A stretch of DNA of 64,000 nucleotides from Streptomyces sp. HB132 (GCF_016909575.1 NZ_JAFBGA010000001.1:806001-870000); one strand, 5' to 3'. Positions 32,933 to 41,156 are shown, counted from the first letter of the stretch. Program-made: numbers and translations. Notes: generated by a model from the sequence alone, not told the origin.

Positions 32933-33844
32933 ATGAGTCACGAGGACACGCGGACGGACGAGGAGCCGGGCATCCGCGAGCAGCTGGACCGCACCAACGA
33001 GCTGCTCCAGCGCGTACTCGCCGAGGTGTCGAAGACCCCTTCCACCCACGCGATCTTCGTGGACGCGGGCTACGTCTACGCGGCCGCCGGACTGCTCGTC
33101 ACCGGAACCGAGGACCGCCGGTCCTTCGACCTGGACGCGGAGGGGCTGATCGAGGCGTTCATCGACAAGGCCCGCACGATCTTCGCGGACAGCAGGCTGC
33201 TCCGCGTGTACTGGTACGACGGAGCCAGACGCCGGATCCACACCGTCGAGCAGCAGTCCATCGCCGAACTCCCCGACGTCAAGGTCAGGCTCGGCAACCT
33301 CAACGCCAACAACCAGCAGAAGGGCGTCGACTCACTCATCCGCACCGACCTCGAGTCGCTCGCCCGGCACCGTGCCATCAGCGACGCGGCACTCGTCGGC
33401 GGCGACGAGGACCTGGTCTCGGCCGTCGAGGCCGCCCAGGGGTACGGCGCCCGTGTCCACCTCTGGGGCATCGAGGCGGGCGAAGGCCGCAACCAGGCCG
33501 AGCCGTTGCTCTGGGAGGTCGACAGCCAGCGCACCTTCGACCTCGACTTCTGCCGTCCGTACGTGACCCGGCGCTCCGTCACGATGTACGAGGACGACAG
33601 TCCGGCCCCCGCGCGCGAGGACGTCCGTTTCGTCGGCGCGCAGATCGCCGCCGGCTGGCTCTCCTCGCGTGGCCGCGACGCCCTCGCGGACCTGCTGCCC
33701 GGACACCCCTACCTGCCGGGCTCCGTCGACCAGGACCTGCTCGTCGAGGCCGAACGGCTCCTCCAGCACTCGCTGCGCGGCCACGCGCACCTGCGCCGGG
33801 CGCTGCGCGACGGCTTCTGGCAGCACCTACAGGCGCAGTACTGA
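32933..33844 (+). CDS. NYN-domain (PIN-like) nuclease protein
   Basis: A 303-aa protein. Residues 1-35 are a charged helix (IREQLDRTNELLQRVLAEVS), and the NYN/PIN-like domain spans about 38-210. Candidate acidic active-site residues are in HAIFVDAGYVY (Asp), GVDSLIRTDLESLAR (Asp, Asp) and ALVGGDEDLVSAVE (Asp-Glu-Asp), the classic PIN layout of an RNase. The C-terminal about 75 residues (LADLLPGHPYLPGSVDQDLLVEAERLL) form an OST-HTH-like helical unit. It probably processes RNA. The ATG follows only a weak GAGG. A hairpin at 33850-33881 ends it. Confidence 0.82.
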   Translation: MSHEDTRTDEEPGIREQLDRTNELLQRVLAEVSKTPSTHAIFVDAGYVYAAAGLLVTGTEDRRSFDLDAEGLIEAFIDKARTIFADSRLLRVYWYDGARRRIHTVEQQSIAELPDVKVRLGNLNANNQQKGVDSLIRTDLESLARHRAISDAALVGGDEDLVSAVEAAQGYGARVHLWGIEAGEGRNQAEPLLWEVDSQRTFDLDFCRPYVTRRSVTMYEDDSPAPAREDVRFVGAQIAAGWLSSRGRDALADLLPGHPYLPGSVDQDLLVEAERLLQHSLRGHAHLRRALRDGFWQHLQAQY

Positions 33845-33849
33845 CACCG

Positions 33850-33881
33850 GGCCCGCGCCGAGGGCCGGAGCGGCGCGGGCC
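33850..33881 (+). terminator. terminator hairpin after the NYN gene
   Basis: GGCCCGCGCCG (33850-33860) pairs perfectly with CGGCGCGGGCC (33871-33881). Confidence 0.75.
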
Positions 33882-34067
33882 GTCGGTGCGGACCCACTCA
33901 TCGACCGGGGCCGCCGAGCGCGAACAGCAGGGCACGGGAGGGCGCGGACGGTGCGGGGTACCGGGCGCCGGGCGTTCCACCGGACCTCCGCGACGGACCG
34001 CGCCCCCTCTTCGCCGTGCCGCCGGGCATCCCCTGCCCCTCGACGGCAGGGAGGGCCGGAGGACGGG

Positions 34068-34922
34068 TCAGAGGCTCTTCCAGAACGACACCAGCGCCGC
34101 CGCCGTCTCCAGCGGGCGGGCCGTGTTGGGGGAGTGCTCGGCCCCCTCGATCACGGTGCGGCGGGCGCCCAGTCGCTGCGCCATCCCGTCGAACAGCGGA
34201 ACCGGCCACACGTCGTCGCGCTCGCCCGAGATCACATGCACGGGGAGGGCCAGCCCGGCCAGCTCGGCAACCCTGTCCGGCTCGGCCGACAGCTGTGCGC
34301 CGGTGGCGATCAGCTGCGCCGGGTTATGGAGCATCCAGCGCCGGCGCAGACCCTCGCCCTCCCCGGTGTCCGCGTCCTCCGGCGGGTCCATGGCACGCAT
34401 CGCCTGCCAGACGTCGGCCATGCTCCAGCGGCCGAGCGCGTCCCCGAGCAGCTGGGCCTTCTTCTGCTGGTCCGTGCAGATCTCGGCGGGGCCGGACGAC
34501 ATCAGGGTCAGCGAACGGAACGGCGTGGCGTCCAGGAGAACCGCCGCGCGGGCGATCTGGCCGCCCAGGGAGTGCCCGAGAAGATGGACGCCCCCTGCCG
34601 GGGGAGCGTAGCCGAGAGCAGCGGCCTGAGCGAGTACGTCGCGGGCCAACTCGCCCTGCGCATAAGCCTCTTGCTCGTCCGGGCCCTCGGTCTCGTACTG
34701 CCCCCTGCCGTCCACCGCCAGGACACGGAAACCGGCCTCGGTGAGGGGTTCGAGCAGCGCGATGAAGTCCTCCTTGCTGCCGGTGTACCCCGGCAGGAGG
34801 AGCGCGGTGGAATGCGCGGCGGTACGCGGTACGGCGTCCAGCACGGCGAAGTCCCCGCGCTCGGTACGCAGCACACGGGCGCGGGCGCAGGGGGGCGGGG
34901 TGAAGGTGGGCGGCCGGCTCAT
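34068..34922 (-). CDS. alpha/beta hydrolase
   Basis: A 284-aa serine hydrolase of the alpha/beta fold. The nucleophile elbow is HLLGHSLGGQIARA (Ser at about 117), the acid is in ISGERDDVWPV (Asp) and the His is in EGAEHSPNTARP. The N terminus LLLPGYTGSKEDF supplies the oxyanion hole. Esterase or lipase activity is likely; the substrate is unknown. The start has no SD, but TACGCT (34930-34935) sits 7 nt before the ATG, so a leaderless transcript is possible. It is followed by the helicase gene in the same direction after a strong hairpin. Confidence 0.87.
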   Translation of the reverse strand: MSRPPTFTPPPCARARVLRTERGDFAVLDAVPRTAAHSTALLLPGYTGSKEDFIALLEPLTEAGFRVLAVDGRGQYETEGPDEQEAYAQGELARDVLAQAAALGYAPPAGGVHLLGHSLGGQIARAAVLLDATPFRSLTLMSSGPAEICTDQQKKAQLLGDALGRWSMADVWQAMRAMDPPEDADTGEGEGLRRRWMLHNPAQLIATGAQLSAEPDRVAELAGLALPVHVISGERDDVWPVPLFDGMAQRLGARRTVIEGAEHSPNTARPLETAAALVSFWKSL

Positions 34923-34929
34923 GGGGCCG

Positions 34930-34935
34930 AGCGTA
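34930..34935 (-). promoter_or_regulatory. possible -10 box of a leaderless hydrolase transcript
   Basis: On the minus strand TACGCT ends 7 nt before the ATG at 34922; there is no SD between them. Confidence 0.35.
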
Positions 34936-34969
34936 TCGCCGGGTGCCGGGGCGTGCCCGGGCAGGCGTA

Positions 34970-35005
34970 CGGCCCCGGCCCCCGCACAGGCGGGAACCGG
35001 GGCCG
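34970..35005 (-). terminator. terminator hairpin after the DEAD-box helicase
   Basis: CGGCCCCGG (34970-34978) pairs with CCGGGGCCG (34997-35005), and the inner CCCGC/GCGGG extends the stem. Confidence 0.75.
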
Positions 35006-35019
35006 CAGGGAGAGCCGGA

Positions 35020-37080
35020 TCAGCTCTCGGTCGTCTCGGCGGCGGCCGCCGCGCGGGAACGGCGCCTGCGCGGCTTGGCGGGGGCCGTCCCGCCGTCCGC
35101 CACGGCCTCGGTCACCGCGGCGGTCTCCGCCTTCTCGGCAGCCGTGGCGCGCGGGCGACGACGACGCGGCTTGGTCTCCGCTGCGTCCCCGGTGGTGACC
35201 GCGGTCTCGACCGCCACCTCGGTCTTCGGCTTGGTGGCGGCACGGGGCCTGCGGCGCTGCTTCGTCTCGGTGACGGGCTCCGACACCGGGGCGATCTGGA
35301 AGTCGACCTCGTCGGCCGGCTTCACGATCCGGGTGCGGCGGCGCGGCTTGGTGGCCACGGGCTCCGCGGCCGGTGCCGAGATGGCGACCGTCTGGAAGTC
35401 GACGACGGGCTCGGCCGCCGGGGCCGGTGCGACGGCCGACCGGGTGGCCGTCGCACGCGGAGCGCGACGGCGGCGCGGCTTCGCCTCGGCGGCCGGCTCG
35501 GCCTCGGGGGCGGGCGCGACGTCCGGGGTCTCGGCCACGGTCACCGGCGTCTCGGCCACGGCCACCGCGGCCTCCGCCACGGCCTCGGGGGCCGCGGCAC
35601 GGGTCCGGCGCCGACGGCGCGGGGTGCGCGGCTCCGACGTGTCGTCACCGCTCGCCTCGACGGCGGGCGCGGGCACGGTGACGGCACCCTCGTCGAGGGC
35701 TCCACCGCCACGGGTACGACGACGCTGACGCGGGGTGCGCGGCGGACGCTCCTCGCTGGGGGCCGCGGCGGGCGCGGCGGACTTGCGGCCGCGGCCGCCC
35801 GTCTCGCCGAGGTCCTCGATCTCCTCCGCGCGCAGACCGGCACGGGTCCGCTCGGTGCGCGGCAGGACACCCTTGGTGCCGGCCGGGATGCCGAGGTCCT
35901 CGTAGAGGTGCGGGGACGTGGAGTAGGTCTCCGGCGGGTCCGGGAACTTCAGGTCCAGAGCCTTGTTGATCAGCTGCCAGCGCGGGATGTCGTCCCAGTC
36001 GACCAGCGTGATCGCGATGCCCTTGGCGCCCGCGCGGCCGGTACGGCCGATGCGGTGGAGGTAGGTCTTCTCGTCCTCCGGCGACTGGTAGTTGATGACA
36101 TGGGTCACACCGCCGACGTCGATGCCGCGTGCGGCGACGTCGGTGCAGACGAGGACGTCCACCTTGCCGTTGCGGAAGGCACGCAGCGCCTGCTCGCGGG
36201 CGCCCTGGCCGAGGTCACCGTGGACCGCGCCGGACGCGAAGCCGCGCTTCTCGAGCTGCTCCGCGATGTCGGCCGCCGTCCGCTTCGTACGGCAGAAGAT
36301 CATCGCCAGCCCGCGGCCCTCGGCCTGCAGGATGCGCGAGACCATCTCGGGCTTGTCCATGTTGTGCGCGCGGTAGACGTGCTGGACCGTGTTCTTGACG
36401 GTCGTGCCCTCGTCGTCGGGTGACGTGGCGTTGATGTGCGTCGGCTGCGACATGTAGCGGCGGGCGAGGCTGATGACGGCACCGGGCATGGTGGCCGAGA
36501 ACAGCATCGTCTGGCGCTTCGGAGGCAGCATCGTGATGATGCGCTCGACGTCGGGCAGGAAGCCCAGGTCGAGCATCTCGTCGGCCTCGTCCAGGACGAG
36601 GGCGCGGATGTGCGACAGGTCGAGCTTGCGCTGGCCCGCCAGGTCGAGCAGCCGTCCCGGGGTGCCGACGATGATGTCGACGCCCTTCTTCAGGGCCTCG
36701 ACCTGGGGCTCGTAGGCCCGGCCGCCGTAGATGGCGAGAACTCGGACGTTACGCACCTTGCCGGCGGTCAGCAGGTCGTTGGTGACCTGCTGACAGAGCT
36801 CGCGGGTGGGGACGACGATCAGGGCCTGCGGCGCGTCCGTCAGCTTCTCGGGCGCGGCGCGTCCCGCCTCGACGTCGGCGGGGACGGTCACGCGCTCGAG
36901 GAGCGGGAGACCGAAGCCGAGCGTCTTGCCGGTGCCGGTCTTGGCCTGGCCGATGACGTCGGAGCCGGAGAGCGCTACGGGGAGCGTCAGCTCCTGGATG
37001 GGGAAGGGGGACGTGATGCCGACCGCCTCGAGGGCTTCGGCCGTCTCGGTGAGGATTCCGAGGTCGCGGAACGTAGTCAG
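35020..37080 (-). CDS. RhlE-type DEAD-box RNA helicase with Arg-rich repeat tail, CTG start
   Basis: A 686-aa ATP-dependent RNA helicase. Helicase core about 1-400: Q motif at PFPIQELTLP, Walker A GQAKTGTGKT (about 45-54), PTRELCQQV (Ia), VLDEADEML (II), SAT (III) and YLHRIGRTGRAG (VI). The C-terminal about 280 residues alternate acidic/Ala stretches with at least eight KPRRR/RRRR blocks, an RNA-binding or phase-separating tail. The start must be CTG 37080. From the upstream TGA to Walker A there is no in-frame ATG, GTG or TTG, AGAGG lies 7 nt before the CTG, and the N terminus TTFRDLGILTETAEALEAVG is standard for the family. Callers limited to ATG/GTG/TTG would start at 36891 and lose Walker A. 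It is divergent from the ferritin-like gene; likely role in cold-stress RNA remodelling. Confidence 0.9.
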   Translation of the reverse strand: MTTFRDLGILTETAEALEAVGITSPFPIQELTLPVALSGSDVIGQAKTGTGKTLGFGLPLLERVTVPADVEAGRAAPEKLTDAPQALIVVPTRELCQQVTNDLLTAGKVRNVRVLAIYGGRAYEPQVEALKKGVDIIVGTPGRLLDLAGQRKLDLSHIRALVLDEADEMLDLGFLPDVERIITMLPPKRQTMLFSATMPGAVISLARRYMSQPTHINATSPDDEGTTVKNTVQHVYRAHNMDKPEMVSRILQAEGRGLAMIFCRTKRTAADIAEQLEKRGFASGAVHGDLGQGAREQALRAFRNGKVDVLVCTDVAARGIDVGGVTHVINYQSPEDEKTYLHRIGRTGRAGAKGIAITLVDWDDIPRWQLINKALDLKFPDPPETYSTSPHLYEDLGIPAGTKGVLPRTERTRAGLRAEEIEDLGETGGRGRKSAAPAAAPSEERPPRTPRQRRRTRGGGALDEGAVTVPAPAVEASGDDTSEPRTPRRRRRTRAAAPEAVAEAAVAVAETPVTVAETPDVAPAPEAEPAAEAKPRRRRAPRATATRSAVAPAPAAEPVVDFQTVAISAPAAEPVATKPRRRTRIVKPADEVDFQIAPVSEPVTETKQRRRPRAATKPKTEVAVETAVTTGDAAETKPRRRRPRATAAEKAETAAVTEAVADGGTAPAKPRRRRSRAAAAAETTES

Positions 37081-37310
37081 GGTGCTGCCTCTTCTGTGAG
37101 ACGCGGCCCGAGGCGAACGCTGGGGGTCGTACCGTGCCGGGGTTGGTCATCCGGCCGTGGATGGGCCGGGTGGCGCGGGACCACTGCCGTCGCTCGAGCG
37201 CTCGTGCCGCTGAGGGGGCCCCTCATCTGCGGTCGTACGTGTCGTACGCCTCGCGTGGAGGGCTTTCGGGTCGGAGCCGATCGGGCCACCGACCGGGCAT
37301 CCTCATTCAA
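37077..37310 (-). CDS. possible 77-codon upstream ORF coupled to the helicase by CTGA overlap
   Basis: TTG 37310 with CAGGAG 8 nt upstream opens a frame whose TGA stop (37077-37079) overlaps the helicase CTG start (37078-37080) as CTGA. Its third-position GC is lower than in the neighbours and the peptide is Arg/Pro-rich without known features, so it may be a translated leader rather than a functional protein. Confidence 0.3.
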   Translation of the reverse strand: MNEDARSVARSAPTRKPSTRGVRHVRPQMRGPLSGTSARATAVVPRHPAHPRPDDQPRHGTTPSVRLGPRLTEEAAP

Positions 37311-37463
37311 GGTCGCGCTCCTGGCACAGCAAATGCTCAGTAAGCGCAATACCACTGTACCCCGGATTCGCGCATACGTGTTGGGCGAATTCATCGGAAC
37401 GGTGTGATGTCTCCCGCTGACCGGGCCCTCGGGCCCTCCGTCGGGCGGGCTATTCTGCGCTTC
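37311..37463. other. divergent promoter region of helicase and ferritin-like genes
   Basis: The gap between the helicase start and 37463 is 383 bp; its distal part is AT-richer. On the minus strand TACAGT (37354-37359) is a candidate -10 for the helicase leader; on the plus strand TATTCT lies at 37451-37456. Confidence 0.4.
37451..37456 (+). promoter_or_regulatory. possible -10 box of a leaderless ferritin-like transcript
   Basis: TATTCT ends 7 nt before ATG 37464 with no SD between them; no -35 is recognised. Confidence 0.4.
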
Positions 37464-38210
37464 ATGGAGACGCCTGACAACGCCATTGAAGCATCCGACG
37501 CAGCGCCCGCACCGACCGGGATCGCGGCCCAGGACTGGGGCACCGCTTCCACCGACCCGCAGTACCGCGCCGCGGTCGTGGATCTGCTGGGCGCGCTCGC
37601 CTACGGGGAACTCGCGGCCTTCGAGCGGCTCGCCGAGGACGCCAAACTCGCGCCGACACTCGGTGACAAGGCGGCACTGGCGAGGATGGCGTCCGCGGAA
37701 TTCCATCATTTCGAGAAGCTGACCGACCGGCTGAGCGCCATCGAGGAGCAGCCGACCGCGGCAATGGAGCCGTTCGCCAAGCCGCTGGACGACTTCCACC
37801 GCCAGACGGCCCCGTCGGACTGGCTGGAGGGCCTGGTCAAGGCGTACGTGGGCGATTCGATCGCCAGTGACTTCTACCGGGAGATCGCCGCGCGGCTCGA
37901 CACGGACACACGCTCCCTCGTCCTGTCCGTGCTCGACGACACGGGCCACGGGAACTTCGCGGTCGAGAAGGTCCGGGCCGCCATCGAGGCGGAGCCCCGG
38001 GTCGGCGGCAGGCTCGCCCTGTGGGCGCGCAGGCTGATGGGGGAGGCGCTCTCGCAGGCGCAGCGCGTGGTCGCGGACCGCGACGCCCTGTCGACGATGC
38101 TGGTGGGCGGCGTGGCGGACGGCTTCGACCTGGCCGAGGTCGGTCGCATGTTCTCCCGGATCACAGAGGCGCACACCAAGCGCATGGCGGCGCTCGGCCT
38201 CGCCGCCTGA
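37464..38210 (+). CDS. ferritin-like (MiaE-type fold) protein
   Basis: A 248-aa four-helix-bundle protein. Candidate metal ligands include LAYGELAAFERLAEDA (Glu), ARMASAEFHHFEKL (Glu-x2-His type), YVGDSIASDFYREI (Asp) and SVLDDTGHGNFAVEKV (Asp-x2-His), in the order of a ferritin-like di-iron site. Actinobacterial members adjoining rhlE are named ferritin-like or compared with tRNA hydroxylase MiaE; the substrate is unknown. I chose ATG 37464 because the longer frame start (37404) precedes the promoter-like box and has no coding character. Confidence 0.82.
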   Translation: METPDNAIEASDAAPAPTGIAAQDWGTASTDPQYRAAVVDLLGALAYGELAAFERLAEDAKLAPTLGDKAALARMASAEFHHFEKLTDRLSAIEEQPTAAMEPFAKPLDDFHRQTAPSDWLEGLVKAYVGDSIASDFYREIAARLDTDTRSLVLSVLDDTGHGNFAVEKVRAAIEAEPRVGGRLALWARRLMGEALSQAQRVVADRDALSTMLVGGVADGFDLAEVGRMFSRITEAHTKRMAALGLAA

Positions 38211-38224
38211 CGAGCGCCCGGGCC

Positions 38225-38497
38225 CTACCGGGCCGCCGCCGACCGCACCGGTAGGCGGCCCCGCGGCCTGACCAACAGGGACAGGGCCACCGCCCCGACC
38301 AGCACAGCACCCGTGGGCGTCGCCAGGACGTGGCCGGAGCCCAGGGTCGAATGCGTCAGATACGCGCCGAACAGGGCACCCAGCCCACCCGAGACGAACA
38401 CCACACGGGAGGACGGGAGGCGGTCGGACAGTGAGTGGAGCGCGACCCAGGAAAGGGCGAGTCCGAGCACGACGGAGCTGATGGATTCCCAGAACAC
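38225..38497 (-). CDS. small integral membrane protein
   Basis: A 90-aa protein with three hydrophobic segments: ISSVVLGLALSWVALHSL, VVFVSGGLGALFGAYL and GAVLVGAVALSLLV, and a basic C terminus. GTG 38497 has GAGGTGAC upstream. Convergent with the ferritin-like gene and separated from it by 14 bp. Its place matches a small membrane-protein gene (Rv3209-like position) in mycobacteria. Function unknown. Confidence 0.75.
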   Translation of the reverse strand: MFWESISSVVLGLALSWVALHSLSDRLPSSRVVFVSGGLGALFGAYLTHSTLGSGHVLATPTGAVLVGAVALSLLVRPRGRLPVRSAAAR

Positions 38498-38633
38498 AGG
38501 GTGTCACCTCGCTTGACGGCGTGGCGGTCGGTCGGTCCTAGCCGGTTCTACCCGTGGCCTGCGGACCACAACCCTTCCCGGCCCCGCTGAACCCCACCGA
38601 GGGGAAGATCGCGGGCAGATCCGTGGAAGAAAC

Positions 38634-38671
38634 GGTGGAGGCCCGGCGGAAGATTCCGCCGGGCCTCCACC
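38634..38671 (-). terminator. terminator hairpin after the DUF3107 gene
   Basis: A perfect stem of up to 18 bp (38634-38651 with 38654-38671; effective loop 6 nt) directly downstream of the DUF3107 stop. Confidence 0.85.
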
Positions 38672-38692
38672 TGTGCTGCCGCGTCGCGCGGG

Positions 38693-38920
38693 CTACAGCG
38701 CGCCGAATCCCACCCGCCGGGTGCTGGGCTCGCCGATCTCCACGTACGCGATCCTGTCGGCCGGCACCAGGACCTTGCGGCCCTTGTCGTCCGTGAGGCT
38801 GAGCAGCTGTGCCTTGCCGCCGAGCGCCTCGCCGACCGCGCTCTCGACCTCTTCGGCGGAAAGCCCGCTCTCCAGAACGATCTCGCGGGGCGTGTGCTGC
38901 ACCCCGATCTTGACCTCCAC
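38693..38920 (-). CDS. DUF3107 small protein (TB9.4-like)
   Basis: A 75-aa protein beginning EVKIGVQHTPREIVLESGLSAEE and ending IAYVEIGEPSTRRVGFGAL; this is the actinobacterial DUF3107 family, whose M. tuberculosis member is TB9.4 (Rv3208A). The predicted fold is an alpha/beta ATP-grasp- or ferredoxin-like small domain; the function is unknown. GTG 38920 has GGAGGGACATAGCC upstream. Longer frame starts lack an SD. Confidence 0.88.
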   Translation of the reverse strand: MEVKIGVQHTPREIVLESGLSAEEVESAVGEALGGKAQLLSLTDDKGRKVLVPADRIAYVEIGEPSTRRVGFGAL

Positions 38921-39046
38921 GGCTATGTCCCTCCGACGGTCCGTCTCTGCGCGGTGAACCGCGCCGTACGCAGCACACATTAGCCCGGTGAAGGGACGGA
39001 CCACGGGTCGACCGGCAACGCCCGCAGCGAACATCGGCGCCGGAGC

Positions 39047-39688
39047 TCAGTGCTGATCGGTGCCGTGCAGCGGGAATCCCGCGATGCCGCGCCAGGCGAG
39101 CGAGGTCAGCAGTTGCACGGCGGACTCGCGCGGGATGCCGGACGGGCTGGAGAGCCAGTAGCGCGCGACGACCTGGGAGACACCGCCGAGGCCGACGGCG
39201 AGCAGCATCGATTCGTCCTTGGACAGGCCCGTGTCACCGGCGATGACGTCGGAGATGGCCTCCGCGCACTGCAGCGAGACGCGGTCGACCCTCTCGCGGA
39301 CCGCCGGCTCGTTCGTGAGGTCGGACTCGAAGACCAGACGGAAGGCGCCGCCCTCGTCCTCCACGTACGCGAAGTAGGCGTCCATGGTCGCCTCGACGCG
39401 CAGCTTGTTGTCCGTGGTCGAGGCGAGCGCCGTACGGACCGCCTGGAGCAGGGACTCGCAGTGCTGGTCGAGGAGCGCGAGGTAGAGCTCCAGCTTGCCG
39501 GGGAAGTGCTGGTAGAGCACCGGCTTGCTGACGCCGGCCCGCTCGGCGATGTCGTCCATCGCCGCGGCGTGGTAGCCCTGGGCGACGAAGACCTCCTGCG
39601 CGGCGCCCAGCAGCTGATTGCGTCGGGCACGGCGGGGGAGCCGGGTGCCCCGTGGGCGCGCCGCCTCTGTTTGCTCGATGGCTGTCAC
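39047..39688 (-). CDS. TetR-family transcriptional regulator
   Basis: A 213-aa repressor. The N-terminal helix-turn-helix spans about 25-70: RRNQLLGAAQEVFVAQGYHAAAMDDIAERAGVSKPVLYQHFPGK (given by position), with VLYQHFPGKLELY as the recognition-helix end. The C-terminal ligand domain includes DAYFAYVEDEGGAFRLVFESD. Orthologue of Rv3208 by position. GTG 39688 follows GGGAGG. A possible operator (TACT-N4-AGTA) lies at 39752-39763. The ligand is unknown. Confidence 0.9.
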   Translation of the reverse strand: MTAIEQTEAARPRGTRLPRRARRNQLLGAAQEVFVAQGYHAAAMDDIAERAGVSKPVLYQHFPGKLELYLALLDQHCESLLQAVRTALASTTDNKLRVEATMDAYFAYVEDEGGAFRLVFESDLTNEPAVRERVDRVSLQCAEAISDVIAGDTGLSKDESMLLAVGLGGVSQVVARYWLSSPSGIPRESAVQLLTSLAWRGIAGFPLHGTDQH

Positions 39689-39751
39689 GCCGCCTCCCAA
39701 ATTCGTGATCGAACACAGTCGTACCGTGCACGCTGCGCCGTCGGGCCATCG

Positions 39752-39763
39752 TACTTTTGAGTA
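39752..39763. promoter_or_regulatory. candidate TetR operator
   Basis: TACTTTTGAGTA contains the inverted repeat TACT-N4-AGTA, in an AT-rich patch 64 bp upstream of the TetR gene. It is short, so weak evidence. Confidence 0.3.
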
Positions 39764-39856
39764 ACCCGGGTGTGCGCGGTGCGGACAGAGAATTTCACGG
39801 ACCGGACGGCTGCGATAGCCGCAAATGCACCGGTCCACGCCGCAAAGCGGTGCGAT

Positions 39857-40072
39857 CTACCGGTAATCGTCCTCATCCTGTGTCACAACGCGGGCCTGCT
39901 CCGCCGCATCCGCCTCGTTCGCCGCACCGCGGTCGATGCCGGTGAGCGGTTCGTCGCGCTCCGGCCGGACGGCGGCCTGCTGCTCGGCGGTGTCGGCTTC
40001 GGGAGCTTCGGGGTCCGGTTCGTCGGGCTGGGGATCCTCGAAGGTCTCCGGGTCGCTCGGGTCGACCGTCAT
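39857..40072 (-). CDS. small acidic protein of unknown function
   Basis: A 71-aa, strongly acidic, probably disordered protein: DPSDPETFEDPQPDEPDPEA at the N terminus and a tail ending TQDEDDYR. ATG 40072 has AAGGGAGCC upstream at proper spacing, and codon use is of coding type, so I accept it as a gene despite its low complexity. It could be a DNA-mimic-like or chaperone-client protein, but nothing identifies a role. Confidence 0.6.
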   Translation of the reverse strand: MTVDPSDPETFEDPQPDEPDPEAPEADTAEQQAAVRPERDEPLTGIDRGAANEADAAEQARVVTQDEDDYR

Positions 40073-40170
40073 GATGGCTCCCTTCCTTCACTTGCAGCCT
40101 AGGAGCAACCCCCGAGGGGCGCTATGCGGCCTGTGACCGCGAACACATGAACCCCCGCGTGATCATCTCG

Positions 40171-40176
40171 TAACAT
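40171..40176 (+). promoter_or_regulatory. possible -10 box of a leaderless hydrolase transcript
   Basis: TAACAT ends 6 nt before ATG 40183 and no SD is present between them. Confidence 0.4.
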
Positions 40177-40182
40177 TGCCGC

Positions 40183-41148
40183 ATGTCTTCGACCGAGCTG
40201 CCCGGTATCCACGCCGCCGCTGCCGCGGTGGCGCCCACGGTGAGCGCCGTACGGGTCGCGGAGGGGGAGGAGCTGCGGTCCGTCGCGCTGGCCGGCCTCT
40301 CACTGAGCGTCCGTTCCCGTCCTGCGCTCACGACGGGGCCTGCTCCCGCTCTCTTCGTGCACGGACTGGGGGGCTCCTCGCAGAACTGGTCGGCGCTGAT
40401 GCCGTTGCTGGCCGACACCCTCGACTGCGAGGCGGTCGACCTGCCCGGCTTCGGGGACTCCCCGCCGCCGGACGACGGCAACTACTCCGTCACCGGACAC
40501 GCCCGGGCGGTGATCCGGCTGCTGGACGCCGGCGGGCGTGGGCCCGTTCACCTTTTCGGTAACTCTCTGGGCGGTGCCGTGGCCACCCGGGTCGCGGCCG
40601 CCAGGCCCGATCTGGTGCGCACACTGACGCTGATCTCCCCTGCCCTGCCCGAGATCCGGGTCCAGCGGCCCGCCGTACCGACCGCGATGCTCGCGCTTCC
40701 GGGTGTCGCCTCCCTGTTCGCCCGGCTCACCCGCGGGTGGACCGCGGAGCAGCGCACCCGCGGCGCCATGGCACTCTGTTACGGCGATCCGGCACGAATC
40801 TCCGACGAAGCCTTCCGTCACGCGGTGGCCGAGATGGAGCGACGACTGGAACTGCCGTACTTCTGGGACGCCATGACCCGCTCGGCACGGGGCATCGTCG
40901 ATGCCTACACGCTGGGAGGACAGCAGGGGCTGTGGCGCCAGGCGGAGAGGGTGCTCGCACCGACCCTGCTCGTGTACGGCGGACGTGACCAGCTCGTCTC
41001 GTACCGGATGGCACGCAAGGCGTCCGCGGCCTTCCGCGACTCGCGCCTGCTGACACTGCCCGACGCCGGGCACGTGGCGATGATGGAGTACCCGGAGGCG
41101 GTCGCCCAGGCCTTCCGGGAACTGCTCGACGAACGCGGCGGGAGCTGA
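40183..41148 (+). CDS. alpha/beta hydrolase
   Basis: A 321-aa alpha/beta-fold hydrolase. Oxyanion segment LFVHGLGGSSQNW; nucleophile elbow HLFGNSLGGAVATR with Ser at about 129; acid in LLVYGGRDQLVSYR (Asp); His in LPDAGHVAMMEYPE. GNSLGG rather than GHSLGG is typical for LipV/PHB-depolymerase-like esterases. Its place next to DUF3152 and TetR matches conserved actinobacterial order. Esterase or lipase activity inferred. The DUF3152 gene starts 8 bp after its stop, so they are co-transcribed. Confidence 0.87.
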   Translation: MSSTELPGIHAAAAAVAPTVSAVRVAEGEELRSVALAGLSLSVRSRPALTTGPAPALFVHGLGGSSQNWSALMPLLADTLDCEAVDLPGFGDSPPPDDGNYSVTGHARAVIRLLDAGGRGPVHLFGNSLGGAVATRVAAARPDLVRTLTLISPALPEIRVQRPAVPTAMLALPGVASLFARLTRGWTAEQRTRGAMALCYGDPARISDEAFRHAVAEMERRLELPYFWDAMTRSARGIVDAYTLGGQQGLWRQAERVLAPTLLVYGGRDQLVSYRMARKASAAFRDSRLLTLPDAGHVAMMEYPEAVAQAFRELLDERGGS

Positions 41149-41156
41149 TCCGGGGC

